NCBI GenBank assembly: GCA_964016885.1 | Contig: OZ024746.1 | Span: forward strand, 101,569,089 to 101,633,088 | Direction: 5' to 3' | Length of the DNA stretch: 64,000 nt | Source: Eledone cirrhosa | Lineage: Eukaryota; Mollusca; Cephalopoda; Octopoda; Eledonidae | Part shown: positions 34,309-45,400 of the stretch, piece by piece | Layout: the number at the start of each line of letters is the position of its first letter | Position numbering within the stretch: the stretch's first letter is position 1 | Made by a program: the position numbers and the translations under genes | Notes under the pieces: model-generated | Database searches by the model: none | Told to the model about the DNA's origin: nothing | The model's input: only the letters and a program-made list of their open reading frames with translations

Positions 34309-34638
34309 CACATGGCTTAGTGGTTAGAGCATTGGCTTTGCAATGGAAAGGTTGTGAGTTCAATTCTCAGACCGGGTGATGTGTTGTTTCCTTGAGCAAG
34401 ACACTTTATTTCACATTGCTCCAGTTTACTCAGCTGTAGAAATGAGATGATAGGGACTGGAGTCCATATCATTCCAATGTAAAGTGGTCGTGGAGGTGCC
34501 ACGGCAAAAAAGCACCCAGCACTCACTGTAAATGAGGTTGGTGTTAGGAAGGGCATCCAGCTGTAGAAATCAAGCCAGATTCAGTTCCCGTCCCACCCTT
34601 GCAAGCAGGGAAAAAGTGGACGTAAAATGATGAAATAT
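34308..34638 (+). mobile_element. tRNA-derived SINE with an RTE-LINE 3' tail
   Basis: Head: A box tggcttagtggttagagca, B box gagttcaattc. Centre: ccttgagcaagacactttat and gctgtagaaatgag. From about 34470 the sequence equals the RTE 3' end (aaaaaagcacccagc, ggttggtgttaggaagggc, aagtggacgtaaaatgatga). SINEs commonly borrow the 3' end of the LINE that mobilises them; this copy shows it directly. Confidence 0.85.
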
Positions 34639-34644
34639 AATTAA

Positions 34645-34896
34645 AAGTTTAACAAGGTTCAATGAATTCATCAATGAATAAAGTTTCACAATAGATTAGA
34701 AGCACTCTACAGCAAGGTTTTCTGGAGTTATTAATATTACTTCAAAATATTAATAAATATAGACATTCATGTGATCAAATATATTTTATTATACATATTT
34801 CAGAGATACTGTTGAAATAGCTCAGTATCTCTGAAATATGTATATTAAAATATATTTGATCACATGAATGTCTATATTTATTAATATTTTGAAGTA

Positions 34897-34900
<4 letters not shown>
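34645..34900. repeat. Hammerhead-related snapback P5, 78-nt arms
   Basis: Arms 34734-34811 and 34823-34900 (sum 69634), loop 11 nt. The centre of symmetry falls inside what is stem II in the related copies, so both arms have GAAA and stem III but the CUGAUGA core is lost. Upstream 34650-34714 is the shared body seen reversed near 3050-3115. A (TA)n follows. Confidence 0.88.
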
Positions 34901-34939
<39 letters not shown>

Positions 34940-34943
<4 letters not shown>

Positions 34944-35214
34944 GTAATAAAGTTTACAAAAAGCTGCAATTCTTATTGTCACTTTATCTTTGGTGTTACT
35001 AACTTGACAACATGCCTCTGGCCACATTCATTGTCACTATTACCTAACTTCTTGTGTCCACTCTGAAGAGAAATTTATTAATTACTCCTCATTGAGTGCT
35101 TCATGTCAGTCTTTGATGATCAAAGTTAATCTGCTACTTCGATTATACTTATTACTATTATATATACAATAATAATGAAATTATTGTCTACAGTGCTCAG
35201 GTGCACTACAACAT
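34940..35214. other. No gene seen
   Basis: AT-rich; no credible frame or repeat signature. Confidence 0.45.
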
Positions 35215-35860
35215 GTCTGTCTAATCCATGCAAGCATGGAAAATAGATGCTAAACAATGATGATGATGATGAAGATGATGATATATCATCATTATCATCA
35301 TCATTTAATGTCCATCTTCCATGCTAGCATGGTATATATATATATATCATCCTTGAAGACCAGAGAAAATTGTGATGTTGGTGGGGAGAAGTGTATCCGA
35401 GATGATAATGGTGTACTTGCCCTCACTGAGGCTGAACAGAAGGTAACATGGACGTGTCACTATGAAAGACTACTAAATAAGGAGAATGAATGGGATAAAG
35501 ATAGTTTGCCACAAGTTGACCCAACAGAGGGACAAGCTGTACAAGTCAGCAGTAGTATAGTATGTAAAGCAATCAAAGATAATTAGACAGGAAAGGGAGC
35601 TGGAAAGTTGCTGAGATACTGAAAGCATCTGGGATGTTGGAACACACCATGGTCACACATATTGTAAACCAAGTAATACAAAATGGTGTCATACCCAATG
35701 ATTGGTGTAGCAGCATTATTGTCAGCTCTACTAGGGCAAAGAAGACATGTAGGTGTCATGACAAAAAGCACCCAGTCAACACTGTCAATATGATTGGTGT
35801 TAGGAAGGGTATCCAGCCGTAGAAACCTGCCAGAATCAGTTCATCAGATAGAGATGTTAT
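35215..35860 (+). mobile_element. RTE LINE fragments with internal deletion
   Basis: 35215-35283 is a LINE 3' end with a (GAT)n tail. 35286-35335 is a short reversed tail. 35350-35586 encodes a pre-RT piece (RDDNGVLALTEAEQ, CHYERLLNKENEW, PTEGQAVQV) equivalent to the minus-strand copy near 14900. 35630-35730 has VTHIVNQVIQNGVIPNDW in another frame. Near 35740 it jumps to the 3' UTR (aaaaagcacccagtca, ggtgttaggaaggg), so most of RT is deleted. Confidence 0.78.
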
Positions 35861-35944
35861 ATCATCCTGTCTGATGAATGATCCAGATGTATATTAATAT
35901 TGTCTAGCACTCTTTTTTCCTTTGCTTTTTCTTCGGAATTACCT

Positions 35945-35945
35945 A

Positions 35946-36031
<86 letters not shown>
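35945..36031. repeat. (CA)n(TA)n(TG)n symmetric microsatellite
   Basis: An AC run, then a TA run, then a TG run. The whole block is close to self-complementary and can extrude as a hairpin. Confidence 0.97.
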
Positions 36032-36042
36032 ATCACAACATG

Positions 36043-36375
36043 TGAAGGTGCATGGCTTCGTGGTTAGAGCATTGAGCTTGCAATCGGAAGGTTGTGAGTT
36101 CGATTCTCGGATCAGGCTTTGCATTGTGTTCTGGAGCAAGACACTTTATTTCACATTACTCCAGTTTACTCAGCTGTAGAAATGAGTTGTGACATCACTG
36201 GTGTCAAGCTATATCACCCATTGCCTTTCCCTTGGACAACATCGGTGGCATGGAAAGGGGAGGCTGGTATGCATGAGCGACTACTGGTCTTCCACAAACA
36301 AGCTTGCCTGGACTTGAGCCTCGGAAGGGAACTTTCTAGGTGCAAATCCCCTGGTCATTCGAGACTGAAGGGGTT
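36043..36375 (+). mobile_element. tRNA-derived SINE with tail type 2
   Basis: A box tggcttcgtggttagagca, perfect-looking B box gagttcgattc, centre gagcaagacactttattt and agctgtagaaatgag, then a third kind of tail (ggcatggaaaggggaggctg ... ctggacttgagcctcgga). It ends near an A run at about 36380. Confidence 0.82.
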
Positions 36376-36384
36376 CTTTAAAAA

Positions 36385-37030
36385 AAAAATCCCAATCCAG
36401 TTTATCTTCTGCAGACACAAGAACTGGTATATATGCTGGAATTCACTAATCATTATCTCAGTGCTAATTTCTCAAACATCATTATGTTGGCATTATTCCC
36501 TCCAATCAACAACAGTCCAAATTGGAAATCAATAAATTTGCTCTTATTTCAGATATTCCACCCATTTTAAATCAATGAGCAGCTTTTCTACTTAGGTGCC
36601 ATGAAGAAGATGTCTCCCAAGAACTGCATTATTTGCTTACATACATGGGAATGTGCACAAGTGTATTAAGTTGCAAATATACAAGAGAATGTACCGGTAT
36701 ATATTTGTGCATGCATATGTATGTGTGTATGTGTATTTTTTTCTTTCATTGACTTCTTTCCTCTCACACCATCATTGCCACAGACCAATCAAAACACTGC
36801 AGCACAAATATGATGTAACTACTAACTTAATCTCTATCACAATAAACATTACTTCTCCTACTACAGTTGTTAGGGGTCTGGTGTAGTTCTGTATGGCAAA
36901 TAGAATACAAAGTTGGAGCATTCCTAAAGATGAATATGAACCCACCAGCCTCCGCTGTTCGACTACACAAACACTCTTCACTATTTCAGACATCTTTCAT
37001 ACTCTCTCACTCTTCCAGTGAACTCCATAA
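36385..37030. other. No gene seen
   Basis: Mostly unique-looking sequence with a TATG/TGTG patch near 36700-36740. The final part may be 5' sequence of the LINE fragment that follows. Confidence 0.4.
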
Positions 37031-37031
37031 C

Positions 37032-37450
37032 TTCAGAGCTGGTACCACCAATGTAGGCACAATGAAAGGCAGACTTAGAGAGTTTGTACAATTGGTTGGT
37101 CAAAAGAAAGTTGATGTACAAGAGACTAGATGGAGGGGAGGGTCAGCTAGATTTCTTGTGGGCAAAAAGCGATACTACAAATTTTTCTGTGTGGAAAATG
37201 ATGACAGGCTGGGTGGAGTAGGAATTATGTTAGCAGAAAAATGGGTAGATAAGGTAATTGCTGTAAACAGAATGAACGACAGAATCGTTAAAATCAGACT
37301 AGTTCTAAATAGAACAACCATGTCAATTATTATATATATTTGCACATCAGTCTGATCTACCAGATGTTATAAAAGACAGGTTCTATGAGTCCCTAATGCT
37401 CACTACTTCCCAAATAACCGACAGTGACTATATAATCATTGCTGGTGATC
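37032..37450 (+). pseudogene. RTE LINE endonuclease fragment
   Basis: N-terminal apurinic-type endonuclease of an RTE element, which nicks target DNA. Seen: FRAGTTNVGTMKGRL, then QETRWRGGSA with the catalytic Glu in QETRW, GGVGIMLAEKW and VNRMNDRIVKIRL. After a one-base frameshift near 37340 it continues with DRFYESLMLTTSQ and IIAGDL at 37450. The next catalytic stretch is cut off by the LTR starting at 37451, so the LTR element inserted here. Confidence 0.82.
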
Positions 37451-38120
37451 TTATAACGGCGGCAAAGATTCGAAACCGAATCTGAGCTTTCCTGCCTCTG
37501 GGACAAGCCGTGGTAACTTGTTTACGCTCAAGAGACTAACCCCTTGGGAGAGGCTAAACACAGGTCAGAGGTGTTTATGCCTGACAGAAAATAGGTCAGA
37601 GGATATATCCATCTTTCTGACTTGTTTGCGCTTGGCAAACTAATCCCTTGGGAGACTAACCAAAGTTCAGAGGATATATCTATCCTTCTAACTTCAACTC
37701 TTATAAATACAGGGATTGTTTACGCCTCGAATAGAAAAGAAGTGATATACAGACAAGACAAGTCGCATTTACAAGCTCTCGTCACGAAAAACCAGTCTGC
37801 CACTTATTCTCACCTTCCTGGCTGATCGCTGACTCCTGCAATACAAATAAGTAAATATACTGATACGCCACACACACGCATTCATAGTGAGTCCAGCATT
37901 TGTACACGCACAATTCATTTCTGTTTACACATATTATAATCGTATTCTGTGATACTTGAATTTATGTGGCTCGAAGAGCCACCAAATTATTGAATATTGT
38001 TATAATAAAATAAACTTTGTAACACAATCCTGGTATTTTTCTTTACACCGAAACCACCATACCAACAGTTACATCCATCCATCCACTTATCGTTACAACC
38101 ACACATAATATTCCGTTACA
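37451..38120 (+). mobile_element. 5' LTR of a Ty3-type retrotransposon, about 670 bp
   Basis: Ends ccgttaca, and its start ttataacgg resembles the inverted counterpart with the first bases altered. Inside are an imperfect duplication of the block cttgggaga ... gaggatatatcc (near 37540-37610 and 37645-37685), a TATA-like tataaatac at about 37693, and a poly(A) signal near 38006. The start is less certain than the end. Confidence 0.65.
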
Positions 38121-38122
38121 AC

Positions 38123-38134
38123 TGGTGACCCCGT
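38123..38134 (+). promoter_or_regulatory. tRNA primer-binding site of the LTR element
   Basis: tggtgaccccgt, two bases after the LTR end. Its position and the TGG start, which pairs with a tRNA CCA end, fit a minus-strand primer site. The priming tRNA was not identified. Confidence 0.7.
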
Positions 38135-38173
38135 AAAAGAGACACACAACCTTCTGATCATCCACTACAAGCG

Positions 38174-38668
38174 ATGTCTCTAGCACACAACGATTCATCT
38201 ACGGCAGAAATAGCAGTCAGGGCGACATTAAGGATTCCACCATTCTGGGTGCACGATCCAACACTGTGGTTCGCGCACATCGAAGCTTTCAAGCAACTCT
38301 TCCTCCAGCGTTTACCTTCTGCCACACAAGTTGTACTAGCATCCACCAGGGAGTCCACCACCATAAAAGAACTCGCCGAGCTGGCAGATAAGATGATGGA
38401 GGTACCACATCCGTACTCAAAAATAGCGAATGTGACGCCAGCCGTGCCTTCCACCAATCCTTTCCTTCAGCCCTCCAGTGCCACAGAGATGCCCGATCTA
38501 CACCAGTTACTGGCACAGCAAGCAACACAGATACAGGCCTTGACGCAACAAATTCCGGCCTTGTCACTGGGCAACCCTGCCACGCATCGGTCCAACAGTC
38601 GAACTCGCCGATTTGGTGGTCGCTCAAGAAGTCCGAGCGCATCTCGGGATTCACCAGAAATGTGTTGA
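38174..38668 (+). pseudogene. Ty3-type gag, internally deleted
   Basis: Structural capsid protein of the retrotransposon, 164 codons from ATG 38174. The N-terminal part (RIPPFWVHDPTLWFAHIEA) is the typical start of this gag family and runs directly into FLQRLPSATQVVLAST and ELAELADKMMEV, which normally lie about 100 residues further on. So a central capsid block seems to be deleted in frame. A Gln-rich stretch and an Arg/Ser-rich end follow. No CCHC zinc knuckle is seen. Confidence 0.75.
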
Positions 38669-40365
38669 TACCACCAAAGATTCGGGAGACGAGCGCAAAA
38701 GTGCAGCCATCCCTGTTCATTTGTTTCGAAAACAAATCAGGGAAACGACACAGCCAGAAACTGAATGCGACAGACGTTTCTGGCTCTCATAATCAAAGTC
38801 GCCTATTTTTTATTCAGGATCGCGTCACAGGTACGCGTTTCCTGGTCGACACCGGTGCTGAAGTGAGCATCATCCCGGTTTCCTGCGTTCCTGGAAAAAG
38901 GAGAGAGACACCAGCCTGGCTCCAGGCGGTGAATCACTCACATATTCCGACCTACGACACTAAATTTGGGACTACGCCGCACTTTCCAGTGGGTATTCGT
39001 TGTTGCTAAGGTGCCGACCCCTAGTTTAGGAGCTGATTTTCTTCAGCACTTCTCGCTTCTAGTGGATCTGAAAAACCAACGACTCGTTGACAACTCCACT
39101 GGACTCACTGTGCGCGGCATAGCCGCTAGGACAGCCACAGTCAGTCCAGTCATTTCACGATCGACAACAAGAACCCGGCACAACCACATCATCAACAAAT
39201 ACCCAGACGTAGCTCGACCACTATTCAATGCTTGCCCTGTAAAACATGACGTCACACACCACATAAAAACACACGGCCCACCTGTCGCTGCACGACCTAG
39301 AAGGCTACCACCAGACCGGCTGAAGTCCGTCAAACAAGAATTTCAGCACATGCTGGATCTCGGCATCATACATCTGTCCAGCAGCAACTGGTCCTCACCC
39401 ATACACTGTGTATCCAAGAAGTCGTCGAACGACTGGCGAATCTGTGGCGACTACCGTGCACTGAACAACTGCACCGTTCCTGATTCTTATCCAGTGCCTC
39501 ATCTACAGGACTTCTCTAGCTCGCTGCACGGGGCTCGCATATTTTCGAAGATCGATCTTGTGCGAGCTTACAATCAGATACCCGTTGAGACCGCAGATAT
39601 TCCAAAGACCGCAGTCACAACACCCTTTGGAATGTTTGAATTTCTGCGTATGCCTTTCGGTTTGCGAAATGCAGCGCAGACATTCCAGCGATTCATCGAT
39701 ACAGTCACCAGAGGTCTACCTTTTGTATATGCATACATTGACGACTTATTGGTGGCCAGCAGCTCCGATGAAGAACATGAGAAACACCTGGATCTCCTAT
39801 TCACACGTTTGCGTGAATACAAAATTGTTATCAACCCCAGCAAATGTGAGTTCGGAGTTGCGTCCCTTCATTTTCTGGGACACATCATTGACAAAGATGG
39901 TATTCGCCCACTTAAGGAGAAAGTCAAATCCATCATTGATTTTCCACAACCTACATCTCTCTGCAAACTGCGAGAATTTCTTGGCCTGGTAAACTTCTAC
40001 AGAAGATTTATACCCCACTGTGCAGAGACATCCCAACCACTCACAGATTTGATGCGGTAGCGTACAACCAAAAACGCAAACATCAAGCTCAGCGAAAAAG
40101 AATGTACTGCTTTCACTGAGTTGAAGAAAATGTTGTCCGAGGCTACAACGCTGAGTTACCCCAAACCTGACGCCCCAATGTGTTTATTGACTGATGCATC
40201 TGATTTCGGAGTTGGAGGTGTGCTTCAACAACTCTCTGGCGATATTTGGCGACCTGTATCTTTTTTCTCTAAGCGATTAAAACCCGCCGAAACTAAGTAC
40301 AGCACATTCAGTTGTGAATTATTGGCAGCATACCTTGCTGTCAAACATTTTCGATCAGGAGGTTG
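38662..40365 (+). pseudogene. Ty3-type pol: protease, reverse transcriptase, partial RNase H
   Basis: Overlaps the gag end by seven bases in the -1 frame. Protease: FLVDTGAEVSIIP with the catalytic DTG (about 38839). A frameshift near 38990 separates it from 38966-40060. [58 protein letters not shown], the catalytic [10 protein letters not shown] (near 39736) and [14 protein letters not shown], all intact. A TAG at 40058-40060 interrupts, and the same frame continues into RNase H (LLTDASDFGVGG, ELLAAYLAVKHF). It ends at about 40365 without integrase. Confidence 0.87.
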
Positions 40366-40795
40366 ACCAATGTCTTCAGCTGCTCCACACAGTAAAGCAG
40401 TGTTTCAGTGTAAATTAGGAGGTCATAAGTTCAGAATGACACTGGTGAACATCACCAACAAGTAAACAAGAAAGAGGTTTGGAGAAGTTACTATGAGAGG
40501 TTACTGAATATGGGGAATGAACGGAAGGAAACAGACCCAACGGAGGAACCAGCTATCAAATTTGATAGTTAATATGATAAAAAAAAAAGCATCCAGAAAA
40601 TGAAAAGAGAAAACCTAGAGGATTATTAAGATAGTCACACAGTTGCTAGTCTTTTATACAGTCAACCAGATGATAATGGCACAACTAATGACTATCATAG
40701 TATTATAATTATGAATTGTTATAAAGGAAGAGGTGATGCTCTTGAAAGGAACAACTACAACAGTATTAAACTGGTAGATCAAGTGTTGTGTAATG
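40366..40795 (+). mobile_element. RTE LINE reverse-transcriptase fragment, decayed
   Basis: From about 40480 the frames read YYERLLNMGNE, DPTEEPAI and, further on, YKGRGDALERNNY followed by KLVDQV, which are RTE pre-RT and RT motifs, with many disruptions. 40366-40480 is unassigned. Confidence 0.65.
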
Positions 40796-40912
40796 AGTGT
40801 TATCTAACAAGTGCTGTGTAATTATTGACAGCCAATCATATCACAATCACGTGTTTTATGTGTGCTTGTGTTTTTTTGGCCTATATATTATGCTTCAGCT
40901 AAACGGGGTGAC

Positions 40913-40931
40913 GGGGGGGGGGGGGGGGGGG
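40913..40931 (+). repeat. Poly-G run of 19
   Basis: An uninterrupted G run directly upstream of the 8-bp satellite region. It can form G-quadruplex, and its length is prone to error. Confidence 0.9.
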
Positions 40932-41041
40932 TACACTATTTTATTCAACAGGTTTGAAGTTCACTCTGGCAGTTTGAGAACACAATTCTTTCTGTTGCCA
41001 CGGAATTACATTCAGTGTTATTATTATTACATCCTTGCTTC

Positions 41042-41589
41042 AGTTCTACTGTTCAACAGTTCAACAGTTCTTCAGTTCAACAGTTCTACTGTTCAACAGT
41101 TCTACTGTTCTACAGTTCTACAGTTCTACTGTTCTACAGTTCTACAGCTCAACAGTTCAACAATTCTACAGCTCAACAGTTCTACAGTTCTTCAGTTCTA
41201 CAGTTCTACAGTTCTACAGTTCATCAGTTCGACAGTTCAACATTTCTACTGTTCAACAGTTCTACAGTTCTACAGTTCATCAGTTCGACAGTTCAACATT
41301 TCTACTGTTCAACAGTTCTACAGTTCATCAGTTCGACAGTTCAACATTTCTACTGTTCAACAGTTCTACAGTTCTACAGTTCATCAGTTCAACAGTTCAT
41401 CAGTTCGACAGTTAGACAGTTCAGCAGTTCTACTGTTCAACAGTTCTTCAGTTCATCAGTTCAATAGTTCTAGAGTTCAACAGTTCTACTGTTCAACAGT
41501 TCAACAGTTCTTCAGTTCAACAGTTCTTCAGTTCATCAGTTCAACAGTTCTTCAGTTCTACAGTTCAACAGTTCTACTGTTCAACAGTT
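41042..41589 (+). repeat. 8-bp satellite, left block
   Basis: Units TTCNACWG plus variants rich in ttcatcag and ttcttcag, which are rarer in the main array. It ends where the LTR-like insert begins. Overlapping open frames come from the stop-free unit. Confidence 0.95.
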
Positions 41590-41681
41590 TGTAGAAGATG
41601 ACGCCACATTCTGACGTCAGTAGCTGAATACACTCTTTTTTCAACATTGTGAGTCTTTTCCTTTCGCACACACACCTGCTT

Positions 41682-41726
<45 letters not shown>

Positions 41727-42492
41727 ATCACCAAGATATAAGACTACGACCCTTTCCGGTCGGAGGGTTCATTGGCCCAAAAAACTGTAGCACTGTATAT
41801 TTTTAAGCTGCAATTGTGCGGCGCTTTAATCCTGTATTTTCTATTTGAACTTTTAGAAATTGTATTTACATTCTTTCTCGTTCTTGCATGCTTGTTTCAT
41901 ATGTCCTTTTGAAATTTGTTGTGCCCTTCATGCTCGGTTGGGTTGATTGCTCCTTGGTTTGGGGTTTTTGCTAGTTGCTCATCGTTTTCTACATACATGG
42001 TCCGATGAACCGATTTTTATTTCTTTTTTTAAAAATCTGGTGGGAGGTCATGTAGAAGATCACGCCACCTAGCTTTGACTTTGGAGGCAGTCGATTAACT
42101 GCCCTTAGTTCTGACGTAACGTTCTGACGTCAGTAGCTGAATACACTCTTTTTTCAACTTTGCGTGTTGATGCGAGCCGACGCATTTCACTGTGGCGAAA
42201 CAGCGATATCACACCATGCGTTCATGGGATATTTGAACACCGCCACAAAATGATAATTACGAATTACCAATCAAGGGACAACTGATATGATAACCTGTTT
42301 TGTTTATTGCCCTGATTAAATGCTCATGTACATATAATCTCGAGGTATATTCTTTTTGTTTAATTGTTTACCTACACCTAACAACAAATAGAAGAGATGT
42401 ACTAGTAGCCAAGCTAAGAAAACGAACTCCCCTCTAAATCGTAAAGCAACGCAGCCTTCTAAAATGGTGACCATCTCTCCCAAGTGGTAACA
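41590..42492 (+). mobile_element. Internally deleted LTR-type element nested in the satellite
   Basis: tgtagaagatgacgcc at 41590 recurs as tgtagaagatcacgcc at 42051. Both are followed by ctgacgtcagtagctgaata and cactcttttttcaac. The second copy runs to taaca at 42492 (442 bp, TG...CA) and is preceded by the purine-rich ctggtgggaggtca, a likely polypurine tract. The first copy is cut after about 65 bp by a (TG)n run. 8-bp units resume at once on the right. The interior has no recognisable domain. The LTR ending resembles that of 32576-32998. Confidence 0.6.
41612..42132 (+). promoter_or_regulatory. Paired CRE-type palindromes TGACGTCA in the LTR-like repeats
   Basis: Perfect TGACGTCA at 41612-41619 and 42125-42132, plus the near-match TGACGTAA at 42112-42119. 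This is the CREB/ATF consensus. Use as a promoter element is inference. Confidence 0.4.
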
Positions 42493-45400
42493 ATTCTACA
42501 GTTCAACAGTTCCACTGTTGTACAGTTCAACAGTTCTACCGTTCTACAGTTCAACAGTTCTACAGTTCAACAGTTCTACAGTTCCCCTGTTCAACAGTTC
42601 TACAGTTCCACTGTTCAACAGTTCTACTGTTCAACAGTTCTACAGTTCTACAGTTCAACAGTTCAACAGTTCTACTGTTCAACAGGTCTACTGTTCAACA
42701 GTCCTACTGTTCAACAGTTCAACAGTTCTACTGTTCTACAGTTCAACAGTTCTACTGTTCAACAGTTCTACAGTTCCACTGTTCTACAGTTCTACAGTTC
42801 TACAGTTCTACTGTTCTACAGTTCTACAGTTCAACAGTTCCACTGTTCAACAGTTCTACAGTTCCACTGTTCTACAGTTCTACAGTTCTACGGTTCAACA
42901 GTTCTACAGTTCCACTGTTCAACAATTCTACTGTTCTACAGTTCTACAGTTCAACAGTTCTACTGTTCAACAGTTCTACAGTTCAACAGTTCTACAGTTC
43001 CACTGTTCTACAGTTCTACAGTTCAACAATTCTACAGTTCTACAGTTCTACAGTTCAACAGTTCTACAGTTCTACAGTTCTACTGTTCTACAGTTCTACA
43101 GTTCAACAGTTCTACTGTTCAACAGTTCTACAGTTCAACAGTTCTACTGTTCAACAGTTCTACAGTTCAACAATTCTACAGTTCCACTGTTCAACAGTTC
43201 AACAGTTCTACAGTTCTACTGTTCTACAGTTCTACTGTTCAACAGTTCTACAGTTCAACAGTTCTACAGTTCTACTGTTCTACAGTTCTACAGTTCTACA
43301 GTTCTACAGTTCTACTGTTCTACAGTTTAACAGTTCCACTGTTCAACAGTTCTACAGTTCCACTGTTCTACAGTTCTACAGTTCTGCAGTTCAACAGTTC
43401 TACAGTTCAACAGTTCTACAGTTCTACAGTTCTACAGTTCCACTGTTCAACAGTTCTACTGTTCTACAGTTCTACAGTTCAACAGTTCTACTGTTCAACA
43501 GTTCAACAGTTCTACAGTTCTACAGTTCAACAGTTCTACAGTTCTACTGTTCTACAGTTCTACAGTTCTACAGTTCTACAGTTCTACTGTTCTACAGTTC
43601 TACAGTTCAACAGTTCCACTGTTCAACAGTTCTACAGTTCCACTGTTCTACAGTTCTACAGTTCTGCAGTTCAACAGTTCTACAGTTCTACAGTTCTACA
43701 GTTCTACAGTTCCACTGTTCAACAGTTCTACTGTTCTACAGTTCAACAGTTCTACTGTTCAACAGTTCAACAGTTCTACAGTTCAACAGTTCTACAGTTC
43801 TACTGTTCTACAGTTCTACAGTTCAACAGTTCTACTGTTCAACAGTTCTACAGTTCAACAGTTATACAGTTCCACTGTTCAACAGTTCAACAGTTCAACA
43901 GTTCAACTGTTCAACACTCCTACTGTTCAACAGTTCTACAGTTCAACAGTTCTACAGTTCTACAGTTCTACTGTTCTACAGTTCTACAGTTCAACAGTTC
44001 TACTGTTCAACAGTTCAACAGTTCAACAGTTCAACAGTTCTACTGTTCAACAGTTCTACAGTTCCACTGTTCAACAGTTCTACAGTTCAACAGTTCTACA
44101 GTTCCACTGTTCAACAGTTCTACAGTTCAACAGTTCTACTGTTCAACAGTTCTACAGTTCAACAGTTCTACAGTTCCACTGTTCTACAGTTCTACAGTTC
44201 TACTGTTCTACAGTTCTACAGTTCAACAGTTCCACTGTTCAACAGTTCTACAGTTCTACAGTTCAACAGTTCAACAGTTCAACAGTTCTACTGTTCAACA
44301 GTTCTACTGTTCAACAGTCCTACTGTTCAACAGTTCAACAGTTCTACAGTTCTACTGTTCTACAGTTCAACAGTTCTACTGTTCAACAGTTCTACAGTTC
44401 AACAGTTCTACAGTTCCACTGTTCTACAGTTCTACAGTTCTACAGTTCTACAGTTCTACAGTTCCACTGTTCAACAGTTCTACAGTTACACTGTTCTACA
44501 GTTCTACAGTTCTACAGTTCAACAGTTCTACAGTTCTACAGTTCTACTGTTCAACAGTTCTACTGTTCTACAGTTATACAGTTCAACAGTCCTACTGTTC
44601 AACAGTTCTACAGTTCAACAGTTCTACAGTTCTACTGTTCTACAGTTCAACAGTTCTACTGTTCAACAGTTCAACAGGTCAACAGTTCAACAGTTCTACT
44701 GTTCAACAGTTCTACAGTTCTACTGTTCTACAGTTCAACAGTTCTACTGTTCAACAGTTCAACAGTTCTACAGTTCTAATGTTCTACAGTTCAACAGTTC
44801 TACTGTTCAACAGTTCTACAGTTCAACAGTTCTACAGTTCCACTGTTCTACAGTTCTACAGTTCTACAGTTCTACAGTTCCACTGTTCAACAGTTCTACA
44901 GTTCTACTGTTCAACAGTTCTACTGTTCTACAGTTATACAGTTCAACAGTCCTACTGTTCAACAGTTCTACAGTTCAACAGTTCTACAGTTCTACTGTTC
45001 TACAGTTCAACAGTTCTACTGTTCAACAGTTCAACAGTTCAACAGTTCAACAGTTCTACTGTTCAACAGTTCTACAGTTCTACTGTTCTACAGTTCAACA
45101 GTTCTACTGTTCAACAGTTCAACAGTTCTACAGTTCAACAGCTCCACTGTTCAACAGTTCAACAGTTCTACAGTTCTACTGTTCTACAGCTTGACAGTTC
45201 TACTGTTCAACAGTTCTACAGTTCTACAGTTGCACTGTTCTACAGTTCTACAGTTCTACAGTTCTACTGTTCTACAGTTCTACAGTTCCACTGTTCAACA
45301 GTTCTACAGTTCCACTGTTCTACAGTTCTACAGTTCTGCAGTTCAACAGTTCTACAGTTCAACAGTTCTACAGTTCTACTGTTCAACAGTTCTACTGTTC

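Larger units (their letters stand above)
37451..40365 (+). mobile_element. Ty3-type LTR retrotransposon, truncated inside RNase H
   Basis: Order: 5' LTR, primer-binding site, gag, protease, reverse transcriptase, RNase H, then an abrupt switch at about 40365 to unrelated and LINE sequence. Integrase and 3' LTR are missing. It inserted in an RTE endonuclease fragment. One premature stop (40058-40060), at least one frameshift and a gag deletion show it is inactive. Confidence 0.82.

Noticed and set aside
34308..34400. Functional tRNA gene
   Set aside because: A and B boxes are present, but the sequence continues into a shared SINE centre and LINE tail, and no complete cloverleaf could be drawn.
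35838..35880. Paired ttcatcaga/tctgatgaa as a hammerhead
   Set aside because: Only the core heptamer is found, with no GAAA at a usable position.
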